This document shows positions 1-6,284 of a DNA stretch of 10,452 nt, piece by piece. This DNA is from BMS3ABIN04 sp965554225 (GTDB taxonomy: Bacteria > Bacteroidota > Ignavibacteria > Ignavibacteriales > Melioribacteraceae): positions 1-10,452 of the forward strand of contig CBEVZC010000104.1 in the NCBI GenBank assembly GCA_965554225.1, given 5' to 3'. Position numbers and translations under genes: made by a program. The notes beneath the pieces are model-generated. The model was not told where the DNA came from and searched no databases. It was given only the letters and a program-made list of their open reading frames with translations. Positions within the stretch are counted from its first letter, which is position 1, and every line of letters starts with the position of its first letter.

Positions 1-226
1 AATCAAAAGAGTTATCCAGGAATTGATCAACATTTTTAGGATATGCATCGCTAATGTCAATCCCTATTTCCTTCATTACTTGAATAGCTTTAGGATGAAC
101 TGTTCCTGACGGATTTGTTCCGGCAGAGTAAACATTTAGTTCACTATCAAATGATTTCAAAAAGCCTTCAGCCATTTGACTGCGGCAACTATTTCCTGTA
201 CAGAGTACTAATATCTCTTTTTTCAT
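1..226 (-). CDS. arsC: Arsenate reductase / low-molecular-weight phosphatase family, 3' end cut by window
   Basis: Thioredoxin-coupled arsenate reductases of this fold reduce arsenate to arsenite in the cytoplasm; plain LMW tyrosine phosphatases share the fold. The first 75 codons are visible. The start is the ATG at 224-226, with AAAGGA placed about four bases upstream. The protein opens with a short beta strand and the phosphatase P-loop CTGNSCRS, giving Cys9-X5-Arg15. An SAGT-NPSG-x-VHP stretch and MKEIGIDIS follow, which is the pattern I know from ArsC rather than from generic phosphatases. The family is normally about 130-140 residues. The C-terminal redox cysteines and the general-acid Asp loop that would separate a reductase from a phosphatase lie outside the window. 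Only 14 bases separate it from the permease stop, so it is the last visible gene of the arsR operon. The reductase call is an inference from context plus these motifs. Confidence 0.82.
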   Translation of the reverse strand, partial: MKKEILVLCTGNSCRSQMAEGFLKSFDSELNVYSAGTNPSGTVHPKAIQVMKEIGIDISDAYPKNVDQFLDNSFD

Positions 227-240
227 TTTATCCTTTAATT

Positions 241-1542
241 TTAAATTATTGCACCATAAATCATTCCGCTGATTGTTGCCATCACAACCACGAGAGAAAC
301 ATAAACTGCGGTTTTCTGAGTACCGATTACTTTTCTAATAACAAGCATATTAGGTAAAGATAGTGCCGGTCCGGCAAGCAGCAATGCAAGAGCCGGGCCT
401 TGACCCATTCCGTTATGCAGCAATCCTTGTAAAATCGGGACCTCCGTTAGTGTAGCAAAGTACATGAAAGCAGCAACTATCGATGCAAAAAAGTTTGAGA
501 AAAGGGAATTTCCACCGACAAGCATGCTTATCCATTCGTTGGGAATAATTCCGCTACCGCCTCCGGGTCGACCAAGCAAGAACCCTGCAAACAAAACGCC
601 GGCAGCAAGAAGAGGCAAAATTAATTTAGCCAAATCCCAACTTTCTCCAAGCCATTGATTCGGTTCATCTTTTGAGAAAGTCAGCAACAAAGTCAAAACT
701 ACAATTGCTGCCGTATAAGCAACAAGCGGGGTTTCGGGATATGCGTAGCCAAGAATAATAACCAGTATAGTTCCCAGAGTAACCCATATTTTATTTAATT
801 TTAAAATAAATATAAGTGAAGCCGACAAGGAAAGACCGAATAAGCCTGTAATTAACCATTTGTTATCAGCAATTAAAGCGAATAATCCGCTGTCTGAATC
901 TGGTTTGCCCCATGTAGCAAATACAAGAATAGCAACAAGAATAAAAAAGTGAGTAGCCGTTTGCCACAAAGGTCTTTCTTCCGGAATATCCGGCATTGCA
1001 AGTTGAGCTTTTGCTTTTTCAGCTTCTTCTTTTCTGTATATAAAAGCCATTATCAGACCGATTACTATACTAAAAACCACTGCTCCTATTACACGCGCAA
1101 CTCCAAGTTCAAAGCCCAATATTCTTGCTGTTAAAATTATTGCCAAAATATTAATAGCCGGCCCTGAATACAAAAAAGCAATTGCAGGTCCCAGTCCCGC
1201 TCCGCGTTTATGAATGCTTGTAAACAAAGGCAAAACTGTACATGAACAAACTGCCAGTATTGAGCCTGATACCGAAGCAACTAAATATGCAACCCATTTT
1301 TTTGCTTTTGCTCCAAAATATTTTACAACCGATGCTTGGCTTACAAAAACCGCAATTGTTCCCGCAATAAAAAAGGCGGGCACAAGGCATAGAAGCACAT
1401 GTTCCTGAGCATACCACTTTGTAAGCTCAAGGGCATCATAAATTGCCGTATCAAAATTAGAATTACCCAAAGGCATAAAATATGCAAACAGGAAGAATCC
1501 TGTTATCCATAAAAACGATTTATACTGCTCTTTCCATTCCAT
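241..1542 (-). CDS. Predicted permease, ArsP / COG0701 (DUF318) family
   Basis: A polytopic inner-membrane protein of 433 residues with about 12-13 hydrophobic segments (roughly 8-25, 47-68, 83-105, 117-140, 146-168, 197-212, 228-246, 252-266, 272-290, 305-323, 347-364, 382-400 and 411-433). The family signature is visible twice. The first copy has a CSC motif (Cys99, Cys101), then GPAIAFLYSGPAINIL at 118-133. The second half repeats it as GPALALLLAGPALSLPN at 382-398 without the cysteines. Characterised relatives export trivalent organoarsenicals (Campylobacter ArsP) or are linked to metal efflux (SO_0444 type). The CSC pair would be the thiolate site. This protein is clearly longer than the roughly 300-350-residue ArsP. 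A hydrophilic, charged loop lies at 169-195. It sits behind an ArsR gene and directly before arsC, so arsenic or another thiol-loving metalloid is the likely substrate, but the exact substrate cannot be read from sequence. The start ATG has only a weak AAAGAA upstream. Confidence 0.8.
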   Translation of the reverse strand: MEWKEQYKSFLWITGFFLFAYFMPLGNSNFDTAIYDALELTKWYAQEHVLLCLVPAFFIAGTIAVFVSQASVVKYFGAKAKKWVAYLVASVSGSILAVCSCTVLPLFTSIHKRGAGLGPAIAFLYSGPAINILAIILTARILGFELGVARVIGAVVFSIVIGLIMAFIYRKEEAEKAKAQLAMPDIPEERPLWQTATHFFILVAILVFATWGKPDSDSGLFALIADNKWLITGLFGLSLSASLIFILKLNKIWVTLGTILVIILGYAYPETPLVAYTAAIVVLTLLLTFSKDEPNQWLGESWDLAKLILPLLAAGVLFAGFLLGRPGGGSGIIPNEWISMLVGGNSLFSNFFASIVAAFMYFATLTEVPILQGLLHNGMGQGPALALLLAGPALSLPNMLVIRKVIGTQKTAVYVSLVVVMATISGMIYGAII

Positions 1543-1603
1543 ATTATTCTTTACAATATTAGTTTATTCGTTATTGTTCAATTGTTTAAATTTATTGTTT
1601 GTG

Positions 1604-1963
1604 TTAACCGCAGCAAGAAGATGCCGCGTTTGATACAAAGTCAACCCCTATTGATTTGCTGATTGAGGTATTGCAATCTTTAAAAATTTTAATCACCTCT
1701 CTCTGTTTCTCAAACAAATTTTTTACAGCCGGGTGATTATTGATTTTGTTTTGCAGAGACTCTAACTGTTGTATATCACTTTCTGGTAGAGATTGCTGTC
1801 CGGAATATTTTTTCCTTAAAGCTCCAAATTCAATTCGCATATTGCGAACATCTAAATTATTATTATGAATTTCTATCGCTTTTTGAAACTCTTTATACTC
1901 AGGTAATTCGGATAGTAGCTCCGTAAAATCATTTATTTGCTTTTTTATTTGTTCTTCCAACAT
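1604..1963 (-). CDS. YlbF/YmcA-family-like small helical protein with C-terminal Cys-Cys
   Basis: A 119-residue, highly charged, almost wholly helical soluble protein. The layout resembles Com_YlbF proteins: an N-terminal helix with an EYKEFQKA stretch (22-29), a middle amphipathic helix, then NHPAVKNLFEKQREVIKIF (76-94) leading into a terminal ISKSIGVDF segment (101-109). In Bacillus, YlbF, YmcA and YaaT form the Y-complex, which affects RNA processing and development and carries iron-sulfur clusters. That role is family knowledge and may not apply here. The protein ends SSCCG, so it carries Cys97 plus the vicinal pair Cys117-Cys118, enough thiols to bind arsenite or a metal centre (inference). 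It starts at an ATG with AAAGGA eight bases upstream and lies 22 bases after the paralogous gene, within the arsR-permease-arsC operon. The family call rests on pattern recall only. Confidence 0.62.
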   Translation of the reverse strand: MLEEQIKKQINDFTELLSELPEYKEFQKAIEIHNNNLDVRNMRIEFGALRKKYSGQQSLPESDIQQLESLQNKINNHPAVKNLFEKQREVIKIFKDCNTSISKSIGVDFVSNAASSCCG

Positions 1964-1985
1964 TTTCTTAATCCTTTATAATTAA

Positions 1986-2366
1986 TTATATATTTGTTTT
2001 TGCCAGCGAAGCGAAGTCAAACATTAAATTGCTTGAGATTTCACTATTAATTAGTTTTAAGTAATCAAAGAATTCATTTTGACTACTGATTAAATCACGG
2101 AAGATATCAAAATCGAATAGTTGTTTCTCTATATTTTTAAGCTTAATTACCAAGTCCTGAGAATCGCCGTTATGCTGCCGAGCGGCTTCATATTCTGTAT
2201 AAACGTCTAAATAGTTTTTGTAAAGATTTTGCAAATTTTCATCTTTCAAAAATCTGTCCTGATCCTTTTTGAATTGTTCAAACTTTGTCGATTTGCTGAT
2301 TGAGACTCCTAATTTAGATGCGGAATCAAATACATCGTTTTTTGTTATTGTTTTTTTTTGCATCAT
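1986..2366 (-). CDS. YlbF/YmcA-family-like small helical protein, cysteine-free paralogue
   Basis: A 126-residue helical, charged soluble protein that looks like a diverged paralogue of the next gene. Both have a lysine/glutamate-rich N-terminal helix with a KFEQFKK or EYKEFQK core. Both have a roughly 40-residue middle helix, then a FRDLISSQNEFFDYLKLINSE-type helix ending in a (V/F)DF(A/V)S segment. This copy has no cysteine at all, whereas the second copy has three. That fits a heteromer in which one subunit carries the metal or thiol site, as different YlbF-type subunits combine in the Bacillus Y-complex (inference). There are two adjacent ATG codons at 2364-2366 and 2361-2363. AAAGGA lies four bases before the first and seven before the second, so the second Met may be the true start. 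An A9 tract on the coding strand (2351-2359) sits in codons 3-6. The gene follows arsR after a 70-base gap that holds a candidate promoter. Confidence 0.58.
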   Translation of the reverse strand: MMQKKTITKNDVFDSASKLGVSISKSTKFEQFKKDQDRFLKDENLQNLYKNYLDVYTEYEAARQHNGDSQDLVIKLKNIEKQLFDFDIFRDLISSQNEFFDYLKLINSEISSNLMFDFASLAKTNI

Positions 2367-2382
2367 TATATCCTTTGGTTAA

Positions 2383-2411
2383 ATTTTGTGCCATTTATTT
2401 TAATTCGTCAA
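2383..2411 (-). promoter_or_regulatory. Candidate internal promoter before the YlbF-like pair
   Basis: On the minus strand TTGACG (2406-2411) is followed after exactly 17 bases by CAAAAT (2383-2388). The predicted start falls near 2376, just before the AAAGGA ribosome site. The -35 is good; the -10 matches consensus at four of six positions. It overlaps the dyad described separately. Confidence 0.35.
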
Positions 2412-2419
2412 ATAACGAA
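2404..2419. promoter_or_regulatory. Candidate ArsR-type operator dyad
   Basis: TTCGT, six bases, then ACGAA form a perfect five-base inverted repeat that overlaps the -35 of the candidate promoter in the arsR to YlbF-like gap. The neighbouring string at 2409-2422 matches a string on the opposite strand in the arsR leader (2783-2796) at 12 of 14 positions. Both facts suit a binding site for the adjacent repressor. This is inference: no footprint is known to me for this protein. Confidence 0.35.
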
Positions 2420-2436
2420 ATGTTGAATATAAAAAA

Positions 2437-2778
2437 CTAAGCACAAATAATCAATTTGTCTACACTCCTAACATTTTTTAAATCATATCTTATAACCGCA
2501 TCTTCATTCAGCCATTCTTTAATTAACGGCATTAGATTGTTTAGATAAAGACTTGTAGGCGCTTTTACTAGTTTATAATAAACCCACCTACCTTCTTTAT
2601 CACCGTAAATTAAGCCCGCTTGGCGTAATATTGAAAGATGTTTTGAGACGGTTGAGTTTGCCAATTTCAATATTGCGGAAATTTCACAAACACACAAATC
2701 TTTCTTTTCAAGCATCTTTAAAATTCTTATTCTGTTAGGATCAGAAAGCGCTTTTAATATTTTTATTAATTCTTCCAT
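2437..2778 (-). CDS. arsR: ArsR/SmtB-family metalloregulatory repressor
   Basis: A 113-residue winged-helix repressor that normally binds its operator as a dimer and leaves when arsenite or another thiophilic metal is bound. The N-terminal helix carries ALSDPNRIRIL (10-20), the classic family start. Then comes DLCVCEI with Cys29 and Cys31 at the beginning of the third helix; this Cys-Val-Cys site is the arsenite/antimonite site in E. coli-type ArsR. The recognition helix is NSTVSKHLSILRQAGLI (41-57), and the wing is GDKEGRWVYYKL (59-70). A further Cys112 lies at the extreme C-terminus. It is the first gene of the operon that also holds the YlbF-like pair, permease and arsC. It has no clear Shine-Dalgarno sequence and a short predicted leader. 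Cadmium/lead or zinc sensing cannot be fully excluded, but the neighbours favour arsenic. Confidence 0.93.
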   Translation of the reverse strand: MEELIKILKALSDPNRIRILKMLEKKDLCVCEISAILKLANSTVSKHLSILRQAGLIYGDKEGRWVYYKLVKAPTSLYLNNLMPLIKEWLNEDAVIRYDLKNVRSVDKLIICA

Positions 2779-2800
2779 AATTCATTTAGTTATGTGGCGA

Positions 2801-2829
2801 AATATAGAAATAAAAAAACTTCAGGTCAA
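2801..2829 (-). promoter_or_regulatory. Sigma70-like promoter for the arsR operon
   Basis: Reading the minus strand, TTGACC (2824-2829) is followed after exactly 17 bases by TATATT (2801-2806). The expected start is near 2794, about 15 bases before the arsR ATG. The AT-rich spacer and exact spacing support it. TATATTTCG also loosely resembles the Bacteroidota -7 element. Confidence 0.5.
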
Positions 2830-2870
2830 GCAATTTATTTGTCTCCGGTCTTTTATGAAGGGAAATAGAG

Positions 2871-4682
2871 TTAAGATTTAATTTTGCTTAAATTAAATCT
2901 TCTTCTTTCCAGTGAGTCAAGAATTGTTTTCCTTAACCGAATTGATTTGGGCGTAACTTCAACCAATTCATCATCTTCAATGAATTCAAGCGATTCTTCG
3001 AGCGAGAATTTTACAGCAGGAACAATTTTTATTTCTTTGTCGGAACCGGAAGCCCGCATATTAGAGAGCTTTTTACCCTTTTGAACATTTATTTCTAAAT
3101 CATTATTCTTTTTATGCTCGCCAACAATCTGGCCTGCGTAAACCACATCGCCCGGATCAATAAAAAACTTACCTCTGTCTTGCAGCGAATCGATTGCATA
3201 GGCAGTTGCCATTCCTTGACCCATTGAAATAAGGACGCCATTTTGGCGATGAACAATTATTCCTTTGAAAAATTCATATTGATAAAATTGATGATGAATT
3301 AAACCCTCTCCGGATGTAGCGGTAAGAATTTTATTTCGCATTCCCATCAAACCGCGTGAAGGGATGTGAAATTCCAAATGCGTCAGCGAACCTTTCGATT
3401 CCATTTTAACCATTTCGCCTTTTTTCTTACCGACGATTTCAATTACTTTCCCGGAAAAATCTGCAGGCACATCAACGGTTAGTAATTCGATCGGTTCGGT
3501 TTTTCTTCCGTCAATAGTTCGGTATATTACTTTAGGCGCTCCAACCGCCAGCTCATATCCTTCGCGCCTCATGCTTTCAATTAATATTGAAAGATGTAAA
3601 ATTCCCCGACCTGAAACTTTAAACGTATCCGGAGTTGAAGTTTCTTCTACTTTAAGAGCAACATTTTTTTCAAGCTCTTTAAATAATCTTTCACGGAGTT
3701 GGCGGGACGTAACATATTTCCCCTCTTTTCCATAAAAAGGAGATGTGTTTGTAGTAAAATTCATACTGATTGTCGGTTCGTCAATTGCCACAATTGGAAG
3801 CGGTTCGGGGTTTTCTGCCTCAACTACTGTGTCGCCAATATCAATATGCTCAATTCCAACTACTGCACAAATATCTCCATTTTCAACAACATCTACTTCT
3901 TTTTTCTGTAAACCTTCAAAAGAAAATAATTGGTTTACCGCAATATTTTCAACCGAACCATTCCTGTGAATTATAGCCAAAGAGTCGGATTTTTTTAAAG
4001 TGCCCCGATATACTCTTCCGATACCAATTCTACCGACATAATCATTATATTCGATTGTAGTTATCTGCATCTGCAGAGAGCCTTCATTCTGCTTAGGTGC
4101 AGGAATAGAATCCACAACGGTGTCTAAGAGCGGAGAAAGATTTTTCCTTTCGTCATCTAACTTACAAATTGCCCAGCCGTTTCTACCACTAGCATAAACA
4201 ACCGGAAAATCGAGTAAATCTTCTGAAGCGCCTAAATCGATGAATAAATCGTAAATTTCGTCTAAAACTTCAGCAGGTCTGTTATCGGGTCTATCAATTT
4301 TATTTATTACAACAATAGGCAAAAGGTGTGCCTCAAGCGCTTTTTTGAGCACAAATCTTGTTTGCGGCATTGGTCCCTCGAAAGAATCGACAAGCAGCAG
4401 AACACCGTCAGCCATTTTCAAAACCCGTTCAACTTCACCGCCGAAATCCGAGTGACCGGGAGTATCGACAAGATTAATTTTTACATCATTATAATTAACA
4501 GATATATTCTTTGAAGTGATGGTTATTCCACGTTCCCGCTCTAAATCATTTGAGTCTAAAACTCTGTCCTGAACTTTTTGGTTTTCTCTAAAAATCTTAC
4601 TCTGTTTTAATATTTGATCAACCAATGTTGTTTTGCCGTGATCAACATGTGCAATAATTGCTATATTTCTAATGCTCTTCAT
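2871..4682 (-). CDS. typA: Translational GTPase TypA/BipA
   Basis: A full-length 603-residue ribosome-binding GTPase of the EF-G/LepA superfamily, used for ribosome assembly and stress or low-temperature growth. All G motifs are present: the P-loop AHVDHGKTT (11-19), switch-I RGIT (51-54), DTPGH (73-77), NKID (127-130) and the SG of the G5 loop (165-166). The EF-Tu-like beta barrel follows (about 200-290). The EF-G domain III/V-like parts come next (about 300-480, including GRGILHLSIL and PSRGLMGMRN). The TypA-specific C-terminal domain closes the protein, with HHQFYQYEFF, ending in a basic RLRKTILDSLERRR tail. Length matches the family (about 600-615). The start follows AAGAGA at a normal distance. 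It stands alone on this strand: the arsR promoter lies downstream of its stop, and divergent plus-strand sequence lies upstream. Nothing is missing or shifted. Confidence 0.97.
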   Translation of the reverse strand: MKSIRNIAIIAHVDHGKTTLVDQILKQSKIFRENQKVQDRVLDSNDLERERGITITSKNISVNYNDVKINLVDTPGHSDFGGEVERVLKMADGVLLLVDSFEGPMPQTRFVLKKALEAHLLPIVVINKIDRPDNRPAEVLDEIYDLFIDLGASEDLLDFPVVYASGRNGWAICKLDDERKNLSPLLDTVVDSIPAPKQNEGSLQMQITTIEYNDYVGRIGIGRVYRGTLKKSDSLAIIHRNGSVENIAVNQLFSFEGLQKKEVDVVENGDICAVVGIEHIDIGDTVVEAENPEPLPIVAIDEPTISMNFTTNTSPFYGKEGKYVTSRQLRERLFKELEKNVALKVEETSTPDTFKVSGRGILHLSILIESMRREGYELAVGAPKVIYRTIDGRKTEPIELLTVDVPADFSGKVIEIVGKKKGEMVKMESKGSLTHLEFHIPSRGLMGMRNKILTATSGEGLIHHQFYQYEFFKGIIVHRQNGVLISMGQGMATAYAIDSLQDRGKFFIDPGDVVYAGQIVGEHKKNNDLEINVQKGKKLSNMRASGSDKEIKIVPAVKFSLEESLEFIEDDELVEVTPKSIRLRKTILDSLERRRFNLSKIKS

Positions 4683-4776
4683 TTTTTCTCTTAATAATTA
4701 AAATTAAACCCGAAAAGTTAACAAAACTAAAACGATTTACCTACTTAATATTTTTTTGCATACTAAAATATTACGG

Positions 4777-4821
4777 TTGGTATTGCCCGTTTAATATTGT
4801 TTAGTTAGAGAATAATACCAA
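4777..4821. repeat. Inverted repeat in the typA-mlaE gap
   Basis: TTGGTATT (4777-4784) and AATACCAA (4814-4821) are perfect reverse complements separated by 29 bases. A second tiny palindrome, TAGCC-G-GGCTA, lies at 4845-4855. The 272-base gap 4683-4954 otherwise holds no ORF with support; it must contain the divergent promoters for typA and the mlaE fragment. Confidence 0.35.
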
Positions 4822-4899
4822 TATACTGTTTGTTTCAGAAATAATAGCCGGGCTAATTGTATTCTTCCAAAGGTGCACTTTTTATAAAATTAAAATAAT

Positions 4900-4928
4900 T
4901 TGAGATTATTTGTTAGAATATCTATCTT
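4900..4928 (+). promoter_or_regulatory. Possible promoter for the mlaE fragment
   Basis: TTGAGA (4900-4905), 17 bases, then TATCTT (4923-4928), about 26 bases before the ATG at 4955. The -35 matches five of six and the -10 four of six. No ribosome binding site is evident before the ATG. In AT-rich DNA such matches arise often. Confidence 0.28.
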
Positions 4929-4954
4929 ACCTTTCTTGAATTTATAAACAAATT

Positions 4955-5251
4955 ATGCGCCACAGCAAAATCACATTTAAACATATCGGTAATTTAACTG
5001 TTTCCTTTTTTGAAAGTTACGGAAAATTATCTGTAATGTCTTTCAATTCTTTTTTGGCAATAAGAAAAGTACCGGATTACCTTCCGCAAGTAGTAGAACA
5101 ATTTATTGAAATAGGAAGAAAATCGCTCCCAATAGTATTAATAACAGCTTCTTTTATTGGTTTAGCCCTGGGTGTTCAAATAGGGACACAAATGAACGCT
5201 TATACACCAAAATGGATCCGGAAGAAAGAATTGAAACATTGCGCATGCTAA
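4955..5251 (+). pseudogene. MlaE-type ABC permease, N-terminal third only
   Basis: The first 88 residues match the beginning of an MlaE/YrbE permease, the inner-membrane subunit of the Mla ABC system that moves phospholipids across the envelope. There is an amphipathic N-terminal region (about 1-35), then DYLPQVVEQFIEIGRKSLP, then the first strong membrane helix IVLITASFIGLALGVQIGTQM (60-80) and the NAYTPKW segment. Family members are about 250-270 residues with several more helices and the conserved RELGP-type loop; all of that is absent. After Trp87-Ile88 (about 5218) the reading runs into ten unrelated residues (RKKELKHCAC) and a stop. Those codons are the shifted frame of the next gene fragment. 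No ATPase or MlaD gene follows. It is therefore a truncated gene or a misjoined sequence and should not be functional. The fragment identity is fairly firm; the cause is open. Confidence 0.75.
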
Positions 5252-5484
5252 AAACGGTAACCCAAAAAATTATCATTGCCGACTATAAAGTTCCTGTCCC
5301 GAAAGACTTAAGTGGAATATCGGCAAAGATAATCGAGTTCTTAGCAGGGAAAAATCATTTTACAAACTATAGAAATTTTGTTAAAAACGGCGGATTACAA
5401 ACTCTGGCAGCAAGCGCAGGACTACAAATAAAGCAAACGTTAAAGGCTCACACCGAGACAGGGCAAATTGTTGTTGTTGAGTAA
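5212..5484 (+). pseudogene. C-terminal half of a class I SAM-dependent methyltransferase
   Basis: An open stretch of 90 codons from the ATG at 5212. It looks like the back half of a UbiE/Methyltransf_11-type enzyme: MDPEERIETLRMLKTVTQ resembles the helix that follows the post-III 'ALHEM' region. KIIIADYKVP (24-33) is the typical strand 5 with an acidic Asp. NYRNFVKNGGLQTLAASAG and the closing TGQIVVVE resemble the final helix and beta hairpin. The N-terminal Rossmann half with the SAM-binding GxGxG loop (about 110 residues) is missing. The frame is open upstream of the ATG back to 5110, but that upstream part is mlaE sequence in another frame. Translation from this Met is possible, but the product would lack the cofactor site. 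Identity comes from pattern recall without a search, so I hold it at moderate confidence. It converges with the sirtuin gene, 34 bases away, with no visible terminator. Confidence 0.6.
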
Positions 5485-5518
5485 TTGTTTTTTAAGATGA
5501 CAAATTATTATTGCTTTA

Positions 5519-6265
5519 TCAAAGTGAAAGCTTCTCGACTAATTTAGTAAGAGCAGCCGTAGCTTTTTCCTGTATGAAAATATCTGTAATGCTGTTTGTG
5601 TATTTGGATTTTTCGGTATTTATTTCAATTATTTTTGCCCCATGTTCTTTAGCCACCCTTGGAACTATTGAAGCAGGCATAATTTCGCCGGTAGTACCGA
5701 TTAGAATAAACAAATCGGCTCTTTCGGCTTCTTCAAACGATTTTGAATTTGCAGGCTCGGGAATTGCTTCTCCGAAAAATATAAAATCCGGTTTTAGAAC
5801 TTCGCCGCATAATTTACAAGTGGGAGGCAGATTGTTCAGCTTTTCTTCCGAAGCAGTAAATATTTCCCCGCAGTTAGTACAAACCAAATTCCTGGAATTG
5901 CCGTGAAATTCATATACGTTTTTACTGCCGGCTTCTTGATGCAGATTATCAATATTTTGAGTTATTATAGTTTGCAGCAAATTCTTTTGCTCCATTGCGG
6001 CTAAAGCTTTGTGTGCGGCGTTGGACTGTGCTTGACCGAAAAAATCGTAGAAAATTTCTTTTATTACCTTCCATGAACTTAAGGGATTTTGCCTGAAGTA
6101 GTTAATGTCCAAAATTATCGGATCGTATTTGCTCCATAAACCGTTTTTACCGCGGAAAGGAGGTATTCCGCTTTCTACGGAAATTCCGGCACCTGTAAAA
6201 GCTACAGTTCTTTTAGAGTTGGCTATTAAATTTGCGGTTTCTTTTATTTTATTATTAGTACTCAT
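5519..6265 (-). CDS. Sir2-family NAD-dependent protein deacylase
   Basis: A 248-residue sirtuin that removes acyl groups from lysines using NAD+, giving nicotinamide and O-acyl-ADP-ribose. The Rossmann NAD site has FTGAGISVESGIPPFRG (23-39). TQNIDNLH (102-109) is followed by the catalytic His121 in YEFHGN. The structural zinc is held by Cys129, Cys132, Cys150 and Cys153 (CTNCG and CKLCG). FFGEAIPE (163-170), GTTGEIMPA (190-198) and IEINTEKS (213-220) complete the pocket. The Tyr-x-x-Arg acid-acyl pocket of CobB/SIRT5 seems to be Tyr73-x-x-Phe76, which argues for deacetylation rather than desuccinylation (inference). An upstream in-frame ATG at 6400 would add 45 residues overlapping the membrane-protein gene; I chose the Met at 6263-6265 because the family begins there and the neighbour ends 19 bases earlier. 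The ribosome site is weak, so translation may be coupled to the upstream genes. Confidence 0.94.
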   Translation of the reverse strand: MSTNNKIKETANLIANSKRTVAFTGAGISVESGIPPFRGKNGLWSKYDPIILDINYFRQNPLSSWKVIKEIFYDFFGQAQSNAAHKALAAMEQKNLLQTIITQNIDNLHQEAGSKNVYEFHGNSRNLVCTNCGEIFTASEEKLNNLPPTCKLCGEVLKPDFIFFGEAIPEPANSKSFEEAERADLFILIGTTGEIMPASIVPRVAKEHGAKIIEINTEKSKYTNSITDIFIQEKATAALTKLVEKLSL

Positions 6266-6284
6266 ATTATAAATTATTTTTCTG

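Noticed and set aside
1553..1581. TTGAAC-N17-TATTGT promoter match before the permease
   Set aside because: It would give a leader of only three or four bases; in such AT-rich DNA the match is probably chance, though a leaderless start is not excluded.
2351..2359. A9 tract (coding strand) as a programmed frameshift site in the first YlbF-like gene
   Set aside because: It lies in codons 3-6 and the frame downstream is uninterrupted with sensible family features, so no shift is needed; it is only a possible slippage or sequencing-error spot.
2814..2858. CTTCA...TGAAG followed by T7 as a typA terminator
   Set aside because: The stem is only five base pairs with a loop of more than 30 bases, and it overlaps the arsR promoter spacer.
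3699..3976. Three overlapping plus-strand open frames opposite typA
   Set aside because: They are antisense to the well-conserved TypA coding sequence and show no protein family features.
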